Shown here in pieces: positions 52,394 to 61,602 of a DNA stretch of 64,000 nt (positions are counted from its first letter, which is position 1; each line of letters opens with the position of its first letter). The stretch lies in contig CAWFEX010000011.1 of the NCBI GenBank assembly GCA_963814955.1, positions 124,001 to 188,000 of the forward strand, written 5' to 3'. The notes under the pieces are model-generated. The model was given only the letters and a program-made list of their open reading frames with translations, was not told where the DNA came from and ran no database searches. The stretch comes from DATCJA01 sp963814955 (GTDB taxonomy: Bacteria; Acidobacteriota; Vicinamibacteria; Vicinamibacterales; UBA2999). The position numbers were made by a program, and so were the translations under genes.

Positions 52394-53308
52394 TTTCGCG
52401 GGGCGCGCGCGACGGCCTGGAACTTCGGCCGGATCTGCTCGAACACTCGCATCACTTCTGATACTGCGCGCGGCAGTCTGCGCATCTTCGGGTACAGCCA
52501 GCCGGTCTGGCGATGCAGCGCGTGCTCCGCGATGCGGCTGCAATGCAGCTGCTTGGCGTGCACGTCGGCGGTCGCCGCCTGCCAGGGAATGATGCTGATG
52601 CCCAGCCCGTTCCGCACCATCGCCTTGATGATCTCGACGTTTTCCGTTTCCATGACGATCTCCGGTTCGATTCGTTCCCGTGTGAAAAATTCCTCGACGA
52701 GACGCCGGGTGATGGAACCGGTTTCGAAAAGGATGAAAGGCTGCCGTGTCAGGTCGGGCGGCGCGGATCGCGCGTTTCTTGGCCAGCGGATGCGCGGGGT
52801 AGGTGATGAGCAGCAGCTCTTCCTCCAGCACGGGTACAGATTCCAGATCGTTGGTCTCGACCGGCAGCGTCACCAGCCCGAGATCGGCCGCCCCCGATCG
52901 CAGAAGGGCGATCGAGCGCTCCCCGCTTCCCACCGTAACTTTCAGATCGAGGTTCGGGTGCGTGCGACGAACCTCTGCGAGGAGCGACGGAAACACATAC
53001 AAGCACACGGTCATTCCGCCAACCAGCCGCATGGTGCCCAGCAGTGATTCCCGTGTATCGCTGATCGCCGAGACCGTGTCGTGCACGTCCTGGAACACGC
53101 GATGGCTCAACTGGAGCAACGATTCGCCGGCGGGCGTGATGCGGATGCGGCGGCCGATCCGATGGAACACCGGTTCTCCGAGCTCCGCTTCGAGCAGCAG
53201 CACCTGACGGCTGATCGCCGATTGCGAGACGTGGAGCTTCTCGCCGGCGGCGGTAAAGGATCCCGTGTCGGCGATGGCCCGGATGATTTCAAGCTGCCGG
53301 AGGTCCAT
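52387..53308 (-). CDS. LysR-family transcriptional regulator, frameshifted
   Basis: ATG at 53308 opens the winged-helix domain: MDLRQLEIIRAIADTGSFTA, EKLHVSQSAISRQVLLLEAE, GRRIRITPAGESLL. The effector domain follows (GTMRLVGGMTVCLYVFPSLL, SGAADLGLVTLPVETNDLES). At about 52756-52764, after PLAKKRAIRA, the frame changes, and the next frame reads PDLTRQPFILFETGSITRRL, then MVRNGLGISIIPWQAATADV to the stop at 52387. Deleting one base restores about 306 residues, the standard size. It lies 8 bases after the DNA methyltransferase gene on the same strand, so the two are probably co-transcribed. Confidence 0.87.
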
Positions 53309-53316
53309 GCCGTGGG

Positions 53317-54183
53317 CTATGTTCCGTCGAGCGCTGCGCGGGTCCGCTCGATCGCGCGGTCCAGATAGTCGGCATCCAGCTCGATTCCGATGAAGCTCAC
53401 ACCCAGCTCCGCGCACGCGACCGCGGTCGAGCCAAGACCAAGAAATGGATCAGCCACGGTTCGAATGCGATCGAGGCCGTGCAGCCGGAGGCACATCTCC
53501 GGAAGCCGCGGAGGAAAGGTGGCGGGATGCGGTCGATCCTTCTCTCGGTCTTGAATCGTGTCGTAGGGGATGAACCAGGTATTCCCGCGACACCGAAGAC
53601 CCGAGGCCGCGCCCTTCCAGCGGCCGATGTTCGACGCATCCTGATAGCGGACTCCCACGGCGCGGCGGTCGAGCGGGGTTTCGCCTCCCGGCGTGAAGTG
53701 AAAGATGAACTCGTGGCAATCGTGCAGAAAGCGCCGACTGTTGATCGGTTTGTAGTGGCCGACCGCGAGGTCCTGATCGAGGCCCGCGTTCGCACCCGCC
53801 ATCGCTTTTTCGATTGCGATCGACTTGATCCAGTGGATGGTGTTCTGCAGCCGCAGATAGGGCCGCGCCGCCTGGGCAACGTCGAACGCGGTCCACGGAT
53901 CGGTCGGTTTCGCGCCGACGTTCAGAAACAGCGAGCCGTCGGCCGCCAGAACACTTGCGGCACAGCGAACCCACTCGGCCGTCCACTTCAGATATTCGGA
54001 ACGCGGAATCGTGTCGTCGTAGCTGCGATACTGAACGCCCAGATTGTACGGCGGCGACGTGACGATGACGTCAATGGATCCCGCTGCGAGCAGGCCGAGG
54101 ACCTTGACGCAGTCGTCCAGGTAGAAGTGGTAGCTTGCGCTGCGAGATTCCAGTGAAACCCGCGGAGGCGGGACGCTGAGCAC
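53317..54183 (-). CDS. DNA methyltransferase (N4-cytosine/N6-adenine, beta class), orphan
   Basis: 288 residues. Catalytic motif IV SIDVIVTSPPYNLGVQYRSY (TSPPY) comes first and the SAM motif I last (VADPFLGLGSTAVACAELG, then SFIGIELDADYLDRAI), the order of beta-class enzymes. CHEFIFHFTPGGETPLDRRA and RHPATFP-like HPATFPPRLPEMCLRLHG are also family features. The target base cannot be decided from sequence; TSPPY fits N4-cytosine enzymes and some adenine ones. No restriction nuclease gene is adjacent, so epigenetic or regulatory use is inferred. Confidence 0.88.
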   Translation of the reverse strand: MLSVPPPRVSLESRSASYHFYLDDCVKVLGLLAAGSIDVIVTSPPYNLGVQYRSYDDTIPRSEYLKWTAEWVRCAASVLAADGSLFLNVGAKPTDPWTAFDVAQAARPYLRLQNTIHWIKSIAIEKAMAGANAGLDQDLAVGHYKPINSRRFLHDCHEFIFHFTPGGETPLDRRAVGVRYQDASNIGRWKGAASGLRCRGNTWFIPYDTIQDREKDRPHPATFPPRLPEMCLRLHGLDRIRTVADPFLGLGSTAVACAELGVSFIGIELDADYLDRAIERTRAALDGT

Positions 54184-54221
54184 GACGGGATTGTACCGCG
54201 TGGGTACAAGCCGTCGCGCGA

Positions 54222-54428
54222 TCAGGAAGCCTTGATGGCGAATGGAACAGCGGAGGCGGACACGCGATCGTGCGTGATCGTGTGGTTGCGGCGATGGCCG
54301 TGGAGCTCACAGCCCGGTCCCTTCTCTTCGACGTAGGTGACCTCACGGCTCGTTGCCACTTCGCGATAGCGGCCGATGACGCAACCGCATGTCAGCGTTC
54401 GAAATCCCAGGAGCCGCACCAGACTCAT
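54222..54428 (-). CDS. Small Cys/His-containing hypothetical protein
   Basis: 68 residues from the ATG at 54428. SLVRLLGFRTLTCGCVIGRY has a CGC pair, and EEKGPGCELHGHRRNHTITH adds one Cys and several His, a possible small metal site. The regular sequence and coding-like codon use make it a probable real gene. It is upstream of, and on the same strand as, the DNA methyltransferase (38 bases apart), so it may share that transcript. Function unknown. Confidence 0.6.
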   Translation of the reverse strand: MSLVRLLGFRTLTCGCVIGRYREVATSREVTYVEEKGPGCELHGHRRNHTITHDRVSASAVPFAIKAS

Positions 54429-54669
54429 ACCGATCCTCCGATCGACGATTTAGCAAATTCTGTACCGCTGAGGTTCCAGCATCCCGCGTTCGTTTCCGGG
54501 GTGAAGGACCATCGCGGGATCATTCGGAATAAACGCGAAATCGCCTCAAACGCTTTCCGAACCCGGAACGTCCCCTTCATGGTCTTGTGGTCGGCGGGCC
54601 GCACAGGGTGTCGCCGCACCGACCCGGTGGATCGCGTTCAACCGATTGGATGTTAGAGTTCCCCGACCC

Positions 54670-55926
54670 ATGCGCCACCGGCACCTGACTGCGCTCTTGA
54701 CCGCTTTTCTTATCGTCCCCGGTCGTGTGGCGGCACAGATGGATCCTGACGTTGGCGCGCGTTTGATGGCGGAGCCAGCCGTTCGTGCGGCGCTCGACGC
54801 CGCGCGAGCCGACGAGCCGCGGACGATCGACGATCAGGTACGGATTTGCGAGGTCCCCGCGCCGCCGTTCAAGGAGGCGGCCCGGGCTGCGTTCTACGCC
54901 GACGCATTTCGGGCCGTCGGATTGAGCAATGTGCGGATCGACAAAGAGGGCAACGTTCTCGGCGAGCGCCCCGGCCGCAACATGCGGCCCCATCTCGTAT
55001 TCAGCGCACATCTGGACACGGTGTTTCCCGAGGCAACCGACGTTCGAGTCACTCGGCAGGGGTCCATCCTCCGCGGTCCCGGCATCGGCGACGACTGCCG
55101 CGGCTTGGCCGTCGTCCTCGCTGTGGTTCGTGCGCTCAACCACGCGAATGTCGAGACGGCTGGCCCGATTACCTTCGTCGGCACCGTCGGTGAGGAGGGA
55201 CTCGGCGACCTTCGGGGGGTCAAGGCGCTGTTTGGCGACACGCTGAAAGGGCAGATCGACCGGTTCGTGGCAGTTGACGGATCGGGCCTCGACGTTACGC
55301 ACATCGCCGTCGGCAGTCTTCGCTACAGGGTCACATTCTCCGGGCCGGGGGGCCACAGTTACGGCAACTTCGGAATCGCAAATCCCACCCATGCACTGGG
55401 CCGGGCAATTGCGGCCCTGGCGGATATCCGGCCAGCATCGAATCCGAAAACGACCTTCAGCGTGGGCCGCGTGGGGGGCGGCACATCGGTGAACGCAATT
55501 GCGGAGGAGGCCTGGATGGAAGTGGACATGCGGTCGGCCGATCCTGCGGCACTGCGCTCGCTCGACTCGCAATTTCACCGTGCTGTGGATCAGGCGCTCG
55601 CCGCGGAAAACGCGCGCTGGGACCAGAGGGGCCGGATATCGGTTGAGAAGGCCCTCGTCGGGAACCGGCCAGCCGGCAGCGTCCCGGCATCTGCCCCCAT
55701 TGTCCAGGCGGCGCTGTCGGTGACACGGGCGCTGGGACTCGCTGCGGAGCTCACCGAGGGTTCAACGGATGCAAACCTCGCGATGAGCTTGAATATCCCC
55801 GCGATTACCATCGACGCGGGAGGCGTCGGGACCGGGTCACATGCGCTCGGGGAAAGCTTCGATACGACCAATTCGTGGCAGGGAACCCTGCGGGCGCTTC
55901 TAGTTGCGATCGCGCTGGCGCAATAA
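54670..55926 (+). CDS. Secreted M20-family peptidase
   Basis: 418 residues from the ATG at 54670; the signal peptide is RHLTALLTAFLIVPGRVAAQ. Zinc-site motifs: LVFSAHLDTVFPEATDVRV (H-x-D), GPGIGDDCRGLAVVLAVVRA (second Asp), VGTVGEEGLGDLRGVKALF (Glu-Glu), VDGSGLDVTH (Asp) and GGVGTGSHALGESFDTTN (last His). The dimerisation insert has RVTFSGPGGHSYGNFGIANP. Exported di/tripeptide or aminoacyl amidohydrolase, comparable to PepT or acetylornithine-type enzymes. Its end overlaps a convergent membrane gene by 27 bases. Confidence 0.9.
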   Translation: MRHRHLTALLTAFLIVPGRVAAQMDPDVGARLMAEPAVRAALDAARADEPRTIDDQVRICEVPAPPFKEAARAAFYADAFRAVGLSNVRIDKEGNVLGERPGRNMRPHLVFSAHLDTVFPEATDVRVTRQGSILRGPGIGDDCRGLAVVLAVVRALNHANVETAGPITFVGTVGEEGLGDLRGVKALFGDTLKGQIDRFVAVDGSGLDVTHIAVGSLRYRVTFSGPGGHSYGNFGIANPTHALGRAIAALADIRPASNPKTTFSVGRVGGGTSVNAIAEEAWMEVDMRSADPAALRSLDSQFHRAVDQALAAENARWDQRGRISVEKALVGNRPAGSVPASAPIVQAALSVTRALGLAAELTEGSTDANLAMSLNIPAITIDAGGVGTGSHALGESFDTTNSWQGTLRALLVAIALAQ

Positions 55927-56478
55927 CAGCGCCCGAAAGCTTTCAAGCTCCACCGCACGCTGCCGCGCGGCGGCAATTCTGGCGCGAACGACCCTGAACA
56001 CGAAAGCGGCGTGGCACGCGCCGATGACGGCAGTTTCCTCCCACGTGGGAAGCGGTTCCAGATTTGTGATCATATTGATCACCGTCGCGCCCACGAAGAC
56101 GGCCGAAAACAGTGGATCAACGCCGCCGCCCGGAAGGGCTGGTCCGACGGTCATCGCCGCTGTTTCCCAGCGGGGTCCGTCCGAGGCTGCCTCATAATGT
56201 ACCTGTAGATAACGGCCAATCCTCTCCGCTCCGACGTGAAGCGCGTGAATGGCCTCGAACCCGGCGACGAGCACCGCCAGCGGCAGCAATCCCGTGATTG
56301 ATACCTGTCCGAAAAGAAAGAGAACGACCGCCAGCGCGGCCCAGAGTGCGCACGTCACGGGCATGATCACCATTCTGGCGGTCCCGCGTCCCGAAATGGT
56401 ACGCCGCAACGCCGTGAACTCCGCGGTTCTCAGCGCTTTGAGCTGTTCTGAGGTTTCCTGGGGGATCTCTACTGGCAC
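55900..56478 (-). CDS. Hypothetical membrane protein
   Basis: 192 residues. Four hydrophobic segments: MVIMPVTCALWAALAVVLFL, SITGLLPLAVLVAGFEAIHA, PLFSAVFVGATVINMITN, and TAVIGACHAAFVFRVVRARI. The N-terminal 30 residues are a charged cytosolic helix. The C-terminus is basic (RQRAVELESFRALLLRQRDR). No family recognised. Confidence 0.7.
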   Translation of the reverse strand: MPVEIPQETSEQLKALRTAEFTALRRTISGRGTARMVIMPVTCALWAALAVVLFLFGQVSITGLLPLAVLVAGFEAIHALHVGAERIGRYLQVHYEAASDGPRWETAAMTVGPALPGGGVDPLFSAVFVGATVINMITNLEPLPTWEETAVIGACHAAFVFRVVRARIAAARQRAVELESFRALLLRQRDRN

Positions 56479-56572
56479 TGTTTTCGCCTTCCCTGGAACC
56501 GAGCCCCACGGAGATTCGGTGAATCAGTGGGCAGAGAGTACCTTTACCGACCCCGGTCTTGTCAAAAGGGTC

Positions 56573-56600
56573 TTGCGCCCTACAGAAATCTTGCTAGAAT
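56573..56600 (+). promoter_or_regulatory. Probable promoter of the D,D-carboxypeptidase gene
   Basis: TTGCGC (56573-56578) and TAGAAT (56595-56600) are separated by 16 bases. The gene starts at 56643 with AAGGGG upstream. Confidence 0.5.
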
Positions 56601-56642
56601 GCCGAGACACTCCGTAACAACTTGTCGCGTAAGGGGTTGCTC

Positions 56643-57884
56643 GTGATCCAGACCCGGCTCAACAGGACGGCTCAACTGGTTGGTGTCGCTGCCCTCATTG
56701 CGTGGGGGCTTCCAGGAACAGCGGATGCTCTGGCCGTTCCGCGAGCGTCGCGCGAGCTTGCCATCGCTCTTCCTCACATTCTCAATCAAGGTTCGACGTC
56801 CGCTGTTGGCCCGGAGCGCCCGAAGGTCACACACGTCGTCCGGCGCGGCGACACGCTTTATTCGATTGCACGACGTTACGGCACGAGCGTCGCGTCGCTC
56901 AAGGCGTGGAACGGCATGCAAGGCAATGCCCTGCAGACGGGCAAGCGCCTGACGGTCTATACGTCGCGTGCGTCCGCCAGTCCCGTGCGATCGGTGCGAT
57001 CGGTACGATCGACGCGCCTGTCGCGACGAGCCGCCGCCGCGCAAGCGTTGCGCGAAGCGCAGGAGCCGCGATTCAAACTCGACGACAACGGGGCGACTGT
57101 GCCTGACCTGCGCGCGGAAGCGGCCATCATCTATAGTCCGGAGACGGGAAAAGTCCTGTGGGAGGAGAACGCACAGGATCTGCGATCAATCGCGAGCATC
57201 ACGAAGATCATGACGGCGGCGGTGTTCCTCGAGGACGATCCGGACATGTCCCGCGAAATCGCGATTCAGCGAGTCGACACGCTTCGCGCATCAACGACAT
57301 ATCTCCGGGCCGGCTACAAGGTCACAACCAGCGATCTGCTGCACCTGCTGTTGATCGCTTCCGATAATGCCGCCGCACGGACCCTGGCGCGCATATCGCC
57401 GCATGGGTCGCAGGGCTTCATCGTGCGGATGAACGAGAAGGCAGCGGAGCTTGGACTGACCAACACGCACTATTCGGATCCGTCAGGGCTGCTGTCCGAC
57501 AACGTCTCCACCGCGTACGACATGGCTCGTCTCATTACGCATGTCGCAAGCGATCATCGCATCGCAGAGATCATGCAGAAGCAGTATCACGTCTTTCATG
57601 CCGGGCGCCGCACGATCAGTATCCACAGCACAAACCAGCTCGTGATGAACGGAGACGTGGACGTGCTTGGCGGAAAGACCGGTTTTATTCGAAAGGCTGG
57701 CTACTGTCTGGCCACACTGCTTCGTCTGCCGCAGGGTGGACCTCAGGTCGCTGTTGTCGTTCTCGGCGCCCAATCCAACGCGGGCCGGTTCTGGGAAACC
57801 CGGCATCTGTTCAACTGGCTGGCGAGCAAGGCCCAGGATCTCTTCGGTGGGACGCCCGTCGAGGCCGCCGGCACTATCAACTAG
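56643..57884 (+). CDS. LysM-containing D-alanyl-D-alanine carboxypeptidase (S11)
   Basis: 413 residues from a GTG at 56643 with AAGGGG eight bases upstream; a TTG at 56622 is the alternative. Signal peptide QLVGVAALIAWGLPGTADAL. One LysM domain at about 60-105 (THVVRRGDTLYSIARRYGTS, ASLKAWNG), an Arg/Ser-rich linker, then the S11 peptidase. Its three active-site motifs are present: IASITKIMTAAVFLED (SxxK), LLIASDNAAARTL (SxN) and LGGKTGFIRKAGYC (KTG). It trims pentapeptide stems; the LysM anchors it to peptidoglycan. The domain order LysM-S11 is less common than the reverse. Confidence 0.92.
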   Translation: MIQTRLNRTAQLVGVAALIAWGLPGTADALAVPRASRELAIALPHILNQGSTSAVGPERPKVTHVVRRGDTLYSIARRYGTSVASLKAWNGMQGNALQTGKRLTVYTSRASASPVRSVRSVRSTRLSRRAAAAQALREAQEPRFKLDDNGATVPDLRAEAAIIYSPETGKVLWEENAQDLRSIASITKIMTAAVFLEDDPDMSREIAIQRVDTLRASTTYLRAGYKVTTSDLLHLLLIASDNAAARTLARISPHGSQGFIVRMNEKAAELGLTNTHYSDPSGLLSDNVSTAYDMARLITHVASDHRIAEIMQKQYHVFHAGRRTISIHSTNQLVMNGDVDVLGGKTGFIRKAGYCLATLLRLPQGGPQVAVVVLGAQSNAGRFWETRHLFNWLASKAQDLFGGTPVEAAGTIN

Positions 57885-58778
57885 TCAACCGGAATACCCC
57901 CTCTGCATCGCGGCCGCATCGAGCGGCAGCGTGGCCACCGTGTCCACGATCGGCATAACCGGCCGCGTGGCGCGTCGTCCGTCATACGCTTTGACATATC
58001 GCGTACAAACATCGCAGGCATAGACGCGGTACAGGCCGTTTGGCGTGGCAAACGATGTGATGCGGGACCGGTCGCTGTTGCGGCAGAACGGACAGGTGAG
58101 CGTTTCGAAGTTCCAGCGCAAGCCGCATCGGCCGCAGATAAGGTGGCGTTCGGCGGTTGGCGTAATCACGGCGAGTTCCGGCTCGCCGCCGCACAGAGCG
58201 CAATGCGGATGCTGCCAGCCTGCCAGCTCGCTTCGCTGCTGCAAGACTTCCGCGCACCTCGACAGAAAAGGACGCATCGCCAGCGTCAACACCTGGTCGT
58301 CGGCGCCTTCGCCGGCCGCTGTGACGCCGGAGTCGGGCGACCGCGGTGCAGCCGTAGCTACGTGCTTCTCAACCCCGGCGCGGTACCAGCGGCCAACCAC
58401 CGACACGAGAGACTCGTCGCGGCCAAGTGCGTGGATCTTCTGAAAGTCCCCCTCGTCCAGCGCGCCAAACCGTCGGAGAATGTCAGCAGTCTGCCTCACC
58501 GCCAGGCGCAGTTCTGTGAGCTCGAGCGGGATGTCTTCGAAACGAAGCAGCGGACGTGCCTCGGCCTGATGGGACTTGAAGATCCGCTCGTTCAACTCGA
58601 AGGAAGGCAGCGGGATGCGGGCTTGAATGCGCCGCTGGACCTCGAGGAGCTCGAGGTGCATATCGACGGCGTCGCCAAGCTCTGGTTGTCGCTGCTTCAG
58701 GGCGCGAAGCTCGATTGCTTCTCGGGACTCGAGGCGGCCGGGGCGCGACGGCCGAGCCGTTCTGTCGGCCACGGGCAA
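57885..58778 (-). CDS. fdhE: FdhE-like formate dehydrogenase accessory protein
   Basis: 297 residues. Four zinc or rubredoxin-type CxxC pairs: HPHCALCGGEPELAVITP, HLICGRCGLRWNFETL, LTCPFCRNSDRSRITSF and YRVYACDVCTRYVKAYD, in the order and spacing typical of FdhE. The N-terminal helical half (VDMHLELLEVQRRIQARIPL) fits too. FdhE helps mature formate dehydrogenase. No formate dehydrogenase gene is in this window. The last bases overlap nothing; the stop directly abuts the DacA stop on the other strand. Confidence 0.88.
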   Translation of the reverse strand: MPVADRTARPSRPGRLESREAIELRALKQRQPELGDAVDMHLELLEVQRRIQARIPLPSFELNERIFKSHQAEARPLLRFEDIPLELTELRLAVRQTADILRRFGALDEGDFQKIHALGRDESLVSVVGRWYRAGVEKHVATAAPRSPDSGVTAAGEGADDQVLTLAMRPFLSRCAEVLQQRSELAGWQHPHCALCGGEPELAVITPTAERHLICGRCGLRWNFETLTCPFCRNSDRSRITSFATPNGLYRVYACDVCTRYVKAYDGRRATRPVMPIVDTVATLPLDAAAMQRGYSG

Positions 58779-58812
58779 ATCATATCAAGGCCGATGATAA
58801 GTTGAGTCAGCA

Positions 58813-60252
58813 ATGCGCATCCTCATGATTGCGTCCGAATGCGCTCCGTTCGCCAAGACCGGCGGTCTCGCCGATGTGGTCGGGGCGCTTCCTCGCGCAC
58901 TCGCGCGGGTCGGCCACTCGGTGGATGTCGTCATTCCCCGATATCGGGGAATCACCGCAGGGAACCCTATCGGCACTGTGACCGTAGCCTTGGATAACCG
59001 GGCCGTCCACGCCGGGGTGTATGCGACCACGGATCATGGCGTGCGCACGTTGTTCATCGAACAGAGGGACTACTACGACCGGGAGCAGCTCTATGGAACA
59101 GCGAGCGAAGACTTTCCGGACAATCCCGCTCGATTTGGTCTCTTGACGCGCGCCGCGCTCGAGTGGGGGAGCATGGCGGGTGGGCGCTACGACATCGTCC
59201 ATGCGCACGACTGGGAGGCGGGGCTCGCACCGGTGTTCCTCGCTCAGGCGTACCGGAAGACCGGGGCATTTCGCCGGACCGCCGCAGTCTTTACGATTCA
59301 CAACCTTGCGTATCAGGGCAATTTCGATTCCGGCTGGCTCCCTCGACTTGGCCTCGGCTGGGAGCTGATGAGCGTCGACGCCCTCGAATTTTGGGGGCAG
59401 GTGAGTTTCTTGAAGGGGGGAATCGTCTTCAGCAGGCTGATAACCACCGTCAGCCCGCACTATGCACGGGAAATCACAACACCGTCGTTTGGCTTCGGTT
59501 TCGACGGGATCCTGAGACACCGGGCCGCCGACCTCATCGGAATCCTGAACGGGATCGATTACGATCAATGGGATCCCTGTCGCGACCGATACCTGCCCGT
59601 GCCCTACGACGCCTCACGCATTGAAGGAAAAAGTGCCGCGAAGCGGCTGGTACTCGAGCAGTTCGGACTACCGGCCGACGAGCATGCGCTGCGTCGTCCG
59701 CTCGTGGCAATGATCACGCGGCTGGTGGATCAGAAGGGTCTGGATCTGGTGGCGCAGATCGCGGATGAGCTGCCTCATTTGGAGGCTTCGTTCGTTCTTC
59801 TGGGCACGGGAGAAAGACGATACGAGGATCTCTGGCGCGCCCTCGCGCGGCGATACCCGGATCGAGTCGGCGTCAGGATTGGCTTCGACGAACCGCTGGC
59901 ACACCAGATCGAAGGCGGAGCGGATATCTTCCTGATGCCCTCACGCTTCGAACCGTGCGGCCTCAACCAGATGTACAGCCTTCGCTACGGAACGGTCCCG
60001 GTCGTGCGAGCGACCGGAGGCCTGTACGACACCGTCAGGAGCGTTGATCCTTCCACCGGAGAGGGTAATGGCTTCACGTTCGACGAGTATTCGGCCGCGG
60101 CGCTTCTGCAGGCGCTCCGGCGCGCGCTGGTGACGTTCGAGGACCGTGTGGCGTGGCGGCGAATCCAGATTGCAGGCATGCGGCAGGACTTTTCGTGGGA
60201 CGCATCGGCCAGGGCATACGTGGCGGCCTACGAACGCGCGACAATGATGTAA
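58813..60252 (+). CDS. glgA: Glycogen synthase
   Basis: 479 residues, GT5 family length. ADP-glucose motif FAKTGGLADVVGALPRALAR, VHAHDWEAGLAPVFLAQ, FTIHNLAYQGNFDSGWL, and the C-terminal donor site MPSRFEPCGLNQMYSLRYGT with VPVVRATGGLYDTV. Makes alpha-1,4-glucan from ADP-glucose. Divergent from fdhE by 34 bases. No glgB or glgC in the window. Confidence 0.95.
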   Translation: MRILMIASECAPFAKTGGLADVVGALPRALARVGHSVDVVIPRYRGITAGNPIGTVTVALDNRAVHAGVYATTDHGVRTLFIEQRDYYDREQLYGTASEDFPDNPARFGLLTRAALEWGSMAGGRYDIVHAHDWEAGLAPVFLAQAYRKTGAFRRTAAVFTIHNLAYQGNFDSGWLPRLGLGWELMSVDALEFWGQVSFLKGGIVFSRLITTVSPHYAREITTPSFGFGFDGILRHRAADLIGILNGIDYDQWDPCRDRYLPVPYDASRIEGKSAAKRLVLEQFGLPADEHALRRPLVAMITRLVDQKGLDLVAQIADELPHLEASFVLLGTGERRYEDLWRALARRYPDRVGVRIGFDEPLAHQIEGGADIFLMPSRFEPCGLNQMYSLRYGTVPVVRATGGLYDTVRSVDPSTGEGNGFTFDEYSAAALLQALRRALVTFEDRVAWRRIQIAGMRQDFSWDASARAYVAAYERATMM

Positions 60253-60300
60253 AGGCCGGGCGCCGGAAAGACACTGCCTGGCGACCAAAGAGAGAGCGAG

Positions 60301-60630
60301 ATGGCATCCGACAAACTGAGAACGCTTACCGACAGCAATTTCGACCAGGAAATCAAGAACGGCGTTGTGCTGGTGGACTTCTGGGCCGAGTGGTGCGGAC
60401 CGTGCCGGCGAATCGCGCCAATCGTCGAAGAGCTCGCGGGCCAATATGACGGCCGGGCCACGGTGGGGAAGTTGAACGTCGACGAGAACCCGAACGTGCC
60501 GGGCCGCTTCATGATTCGCGGAATTCCGACGCTGCTGTTGTTCAAGGACGGGCAGCTCGCCGATACGCTCGTCGGCCTCGCGCCGAAGGAAGACATCGCC
60601 CGGATGATCGACAGGCACCTTCAGGGTTAA
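60301..60630 (+). CDS. trxA: Thioredoxin
   Basis: 109 residues, classic length. Active site VLVDFWAEWCGPCRRIAPIV, the cis-Pro loop FMIRGIPTLLLFKDGQ, and the conserved Asp in VLVDF. Cytosolic dithiol reductant; its reductase gene trxB starts 9 bases downstream, so both are one operon. Confidence 0.96.
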   Translation: MASDKLRTLTDSNFDQEIKNGVVLVDFWAEWCGPCRRIAPIVEELAGQYDGRATVGKLNVDENPNVPGRFMIRGIPTLLLFKDGQLADTLVGLAPKEDIARMIDRHLQG

Positions 60631-60638
60631 ACGCACCA

Positions 60639-61601
60639 ATGGCCGATCGAAGAGTTGTCATCATTGGTTCCGGTCCCGCGGGATTGACCGCCGCTCTATA
60701 CACGGCGCGAGCAAACCTGAAACCTCTGCTCATCGAAGGACTGGAGGCCGGTGGTCAGCTGATGCTGACGACAATGGTTGAAAACTGGCCCGGATTCCGC
60801 GACGGCATCATGGGGCCGGATCTCATGGCGGAGATGCGTGCGCAGGCGGAGAGGTTCGGCACCGACGTGCTCGCCGGCAACGTCGTGGCCGTCGACATTT
60901 TGCGCCGGCCGTTCACGATCACGCTGAGCGAGAGGGAACCGATCACGACCGACTCACTGATCGTCGCAACCGGCGCGTCGGCCCGCTGGCTGGAAATCGG
61001 CTCTGATCGGAAGCTGTCGGGCCACGGCGTGTCCACGTGCGCGACGTGCGACGGCTATTTTTTCCGGGGCAGACCGATTGCGGTTGTCGGGGGCGGTGAT
61101 TCGGCGATGGAAGAGGCGATCTACCTGACCAGGTTCGCCTCGAAGGTCACGGTCGTCCACCGCCGCGACAGCCTGCGGGCGTCGAAAATCATGCAGGACA
61201 AGGCATTCGCCAATCCCAAGATCGAGTTCGTGTGGGATTCGGAGATTGCGGATATCTCCGACGTCTTGAAAGGCGAGGTCACGGCAATCGTCATCCGCAA
61301 CCTGAAGACGGGGCAACTCCGCACGCTTCGCCTCGACGGAGTCTTCATTGCCATCGGGCACACTCCGAACACATCGCTTTTCCAGGGCCAGCTCCTGCTC
61401 GATGCCAGCGGCTACATCATTACCCACGATGGCACGCGCACCAGCGTGCCCGGTGTGTTCGCCGCAGGCGACGTGCAGGATCACATCTACCGTCAGGCTG
61501 TAACCGCCGCAGGTTCGGGCTGCATGGCCGCCATCGACGCCGAGCGTTATCTCGACGACGTTCCACAGCATCTCAACGAAGCGCAGCAAGTCACGGTGTA
61601 G
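60639..61601 (+). CDS. trxB: Thioredoxin reductase
   Basis: 320 residues, standard bacterial length. FAD site VVIIGSGPAGLTAALYTARA, redox pair STCATCDGYFFRGRPIAVVG (CATC) followed by the NADPH site GGGDSAMEEAIYLTRF, and the C-terminal FAD site TSVPGVFAAGDVQDHIYRQA. Reduces the thioredoxin encoded just upstream. Its stop overlaps the next gene start region by one base pair (GTAGCGTG). Confidence 0.96.
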   Translation: MADRRVVIIGSGPAGLTAALYTARANLKPLLIEGLEAGGQLMLTTMVENWPGFRDGIMGPDLMAEMRAQAERFGTDVLAGNVVAVDILRRPFTITLSEREPITTDSLIVATGASARWLEIGSDRKLSGHGVSTCATCDGYFFRGRPIAVVGGGDSAMEEAIYLTRFASKVTVVHRRDSLRASKIMQDKAFANPKIEFVWDSEIADISDVLKGEVTAIVIRNLKTGQLRTLRLDGVFIAIGHTPNTSLFQGQLLLDASGYIITHDGTRTSVPGVFAAGDVQDHIYRQAVTAAGSGCMAAIDAERYLDDVPQHLNEAQQVTV

Positions 61602-61602
61602 C

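Noticed and set aside
51182..53416. 744-residue reverse frame joining LysR to the VWFA antisense
   Set aside because: Only the first third is LysR; after the frame error near 52760 it reads through unrelated frames and the antisense of the VWFA gene.
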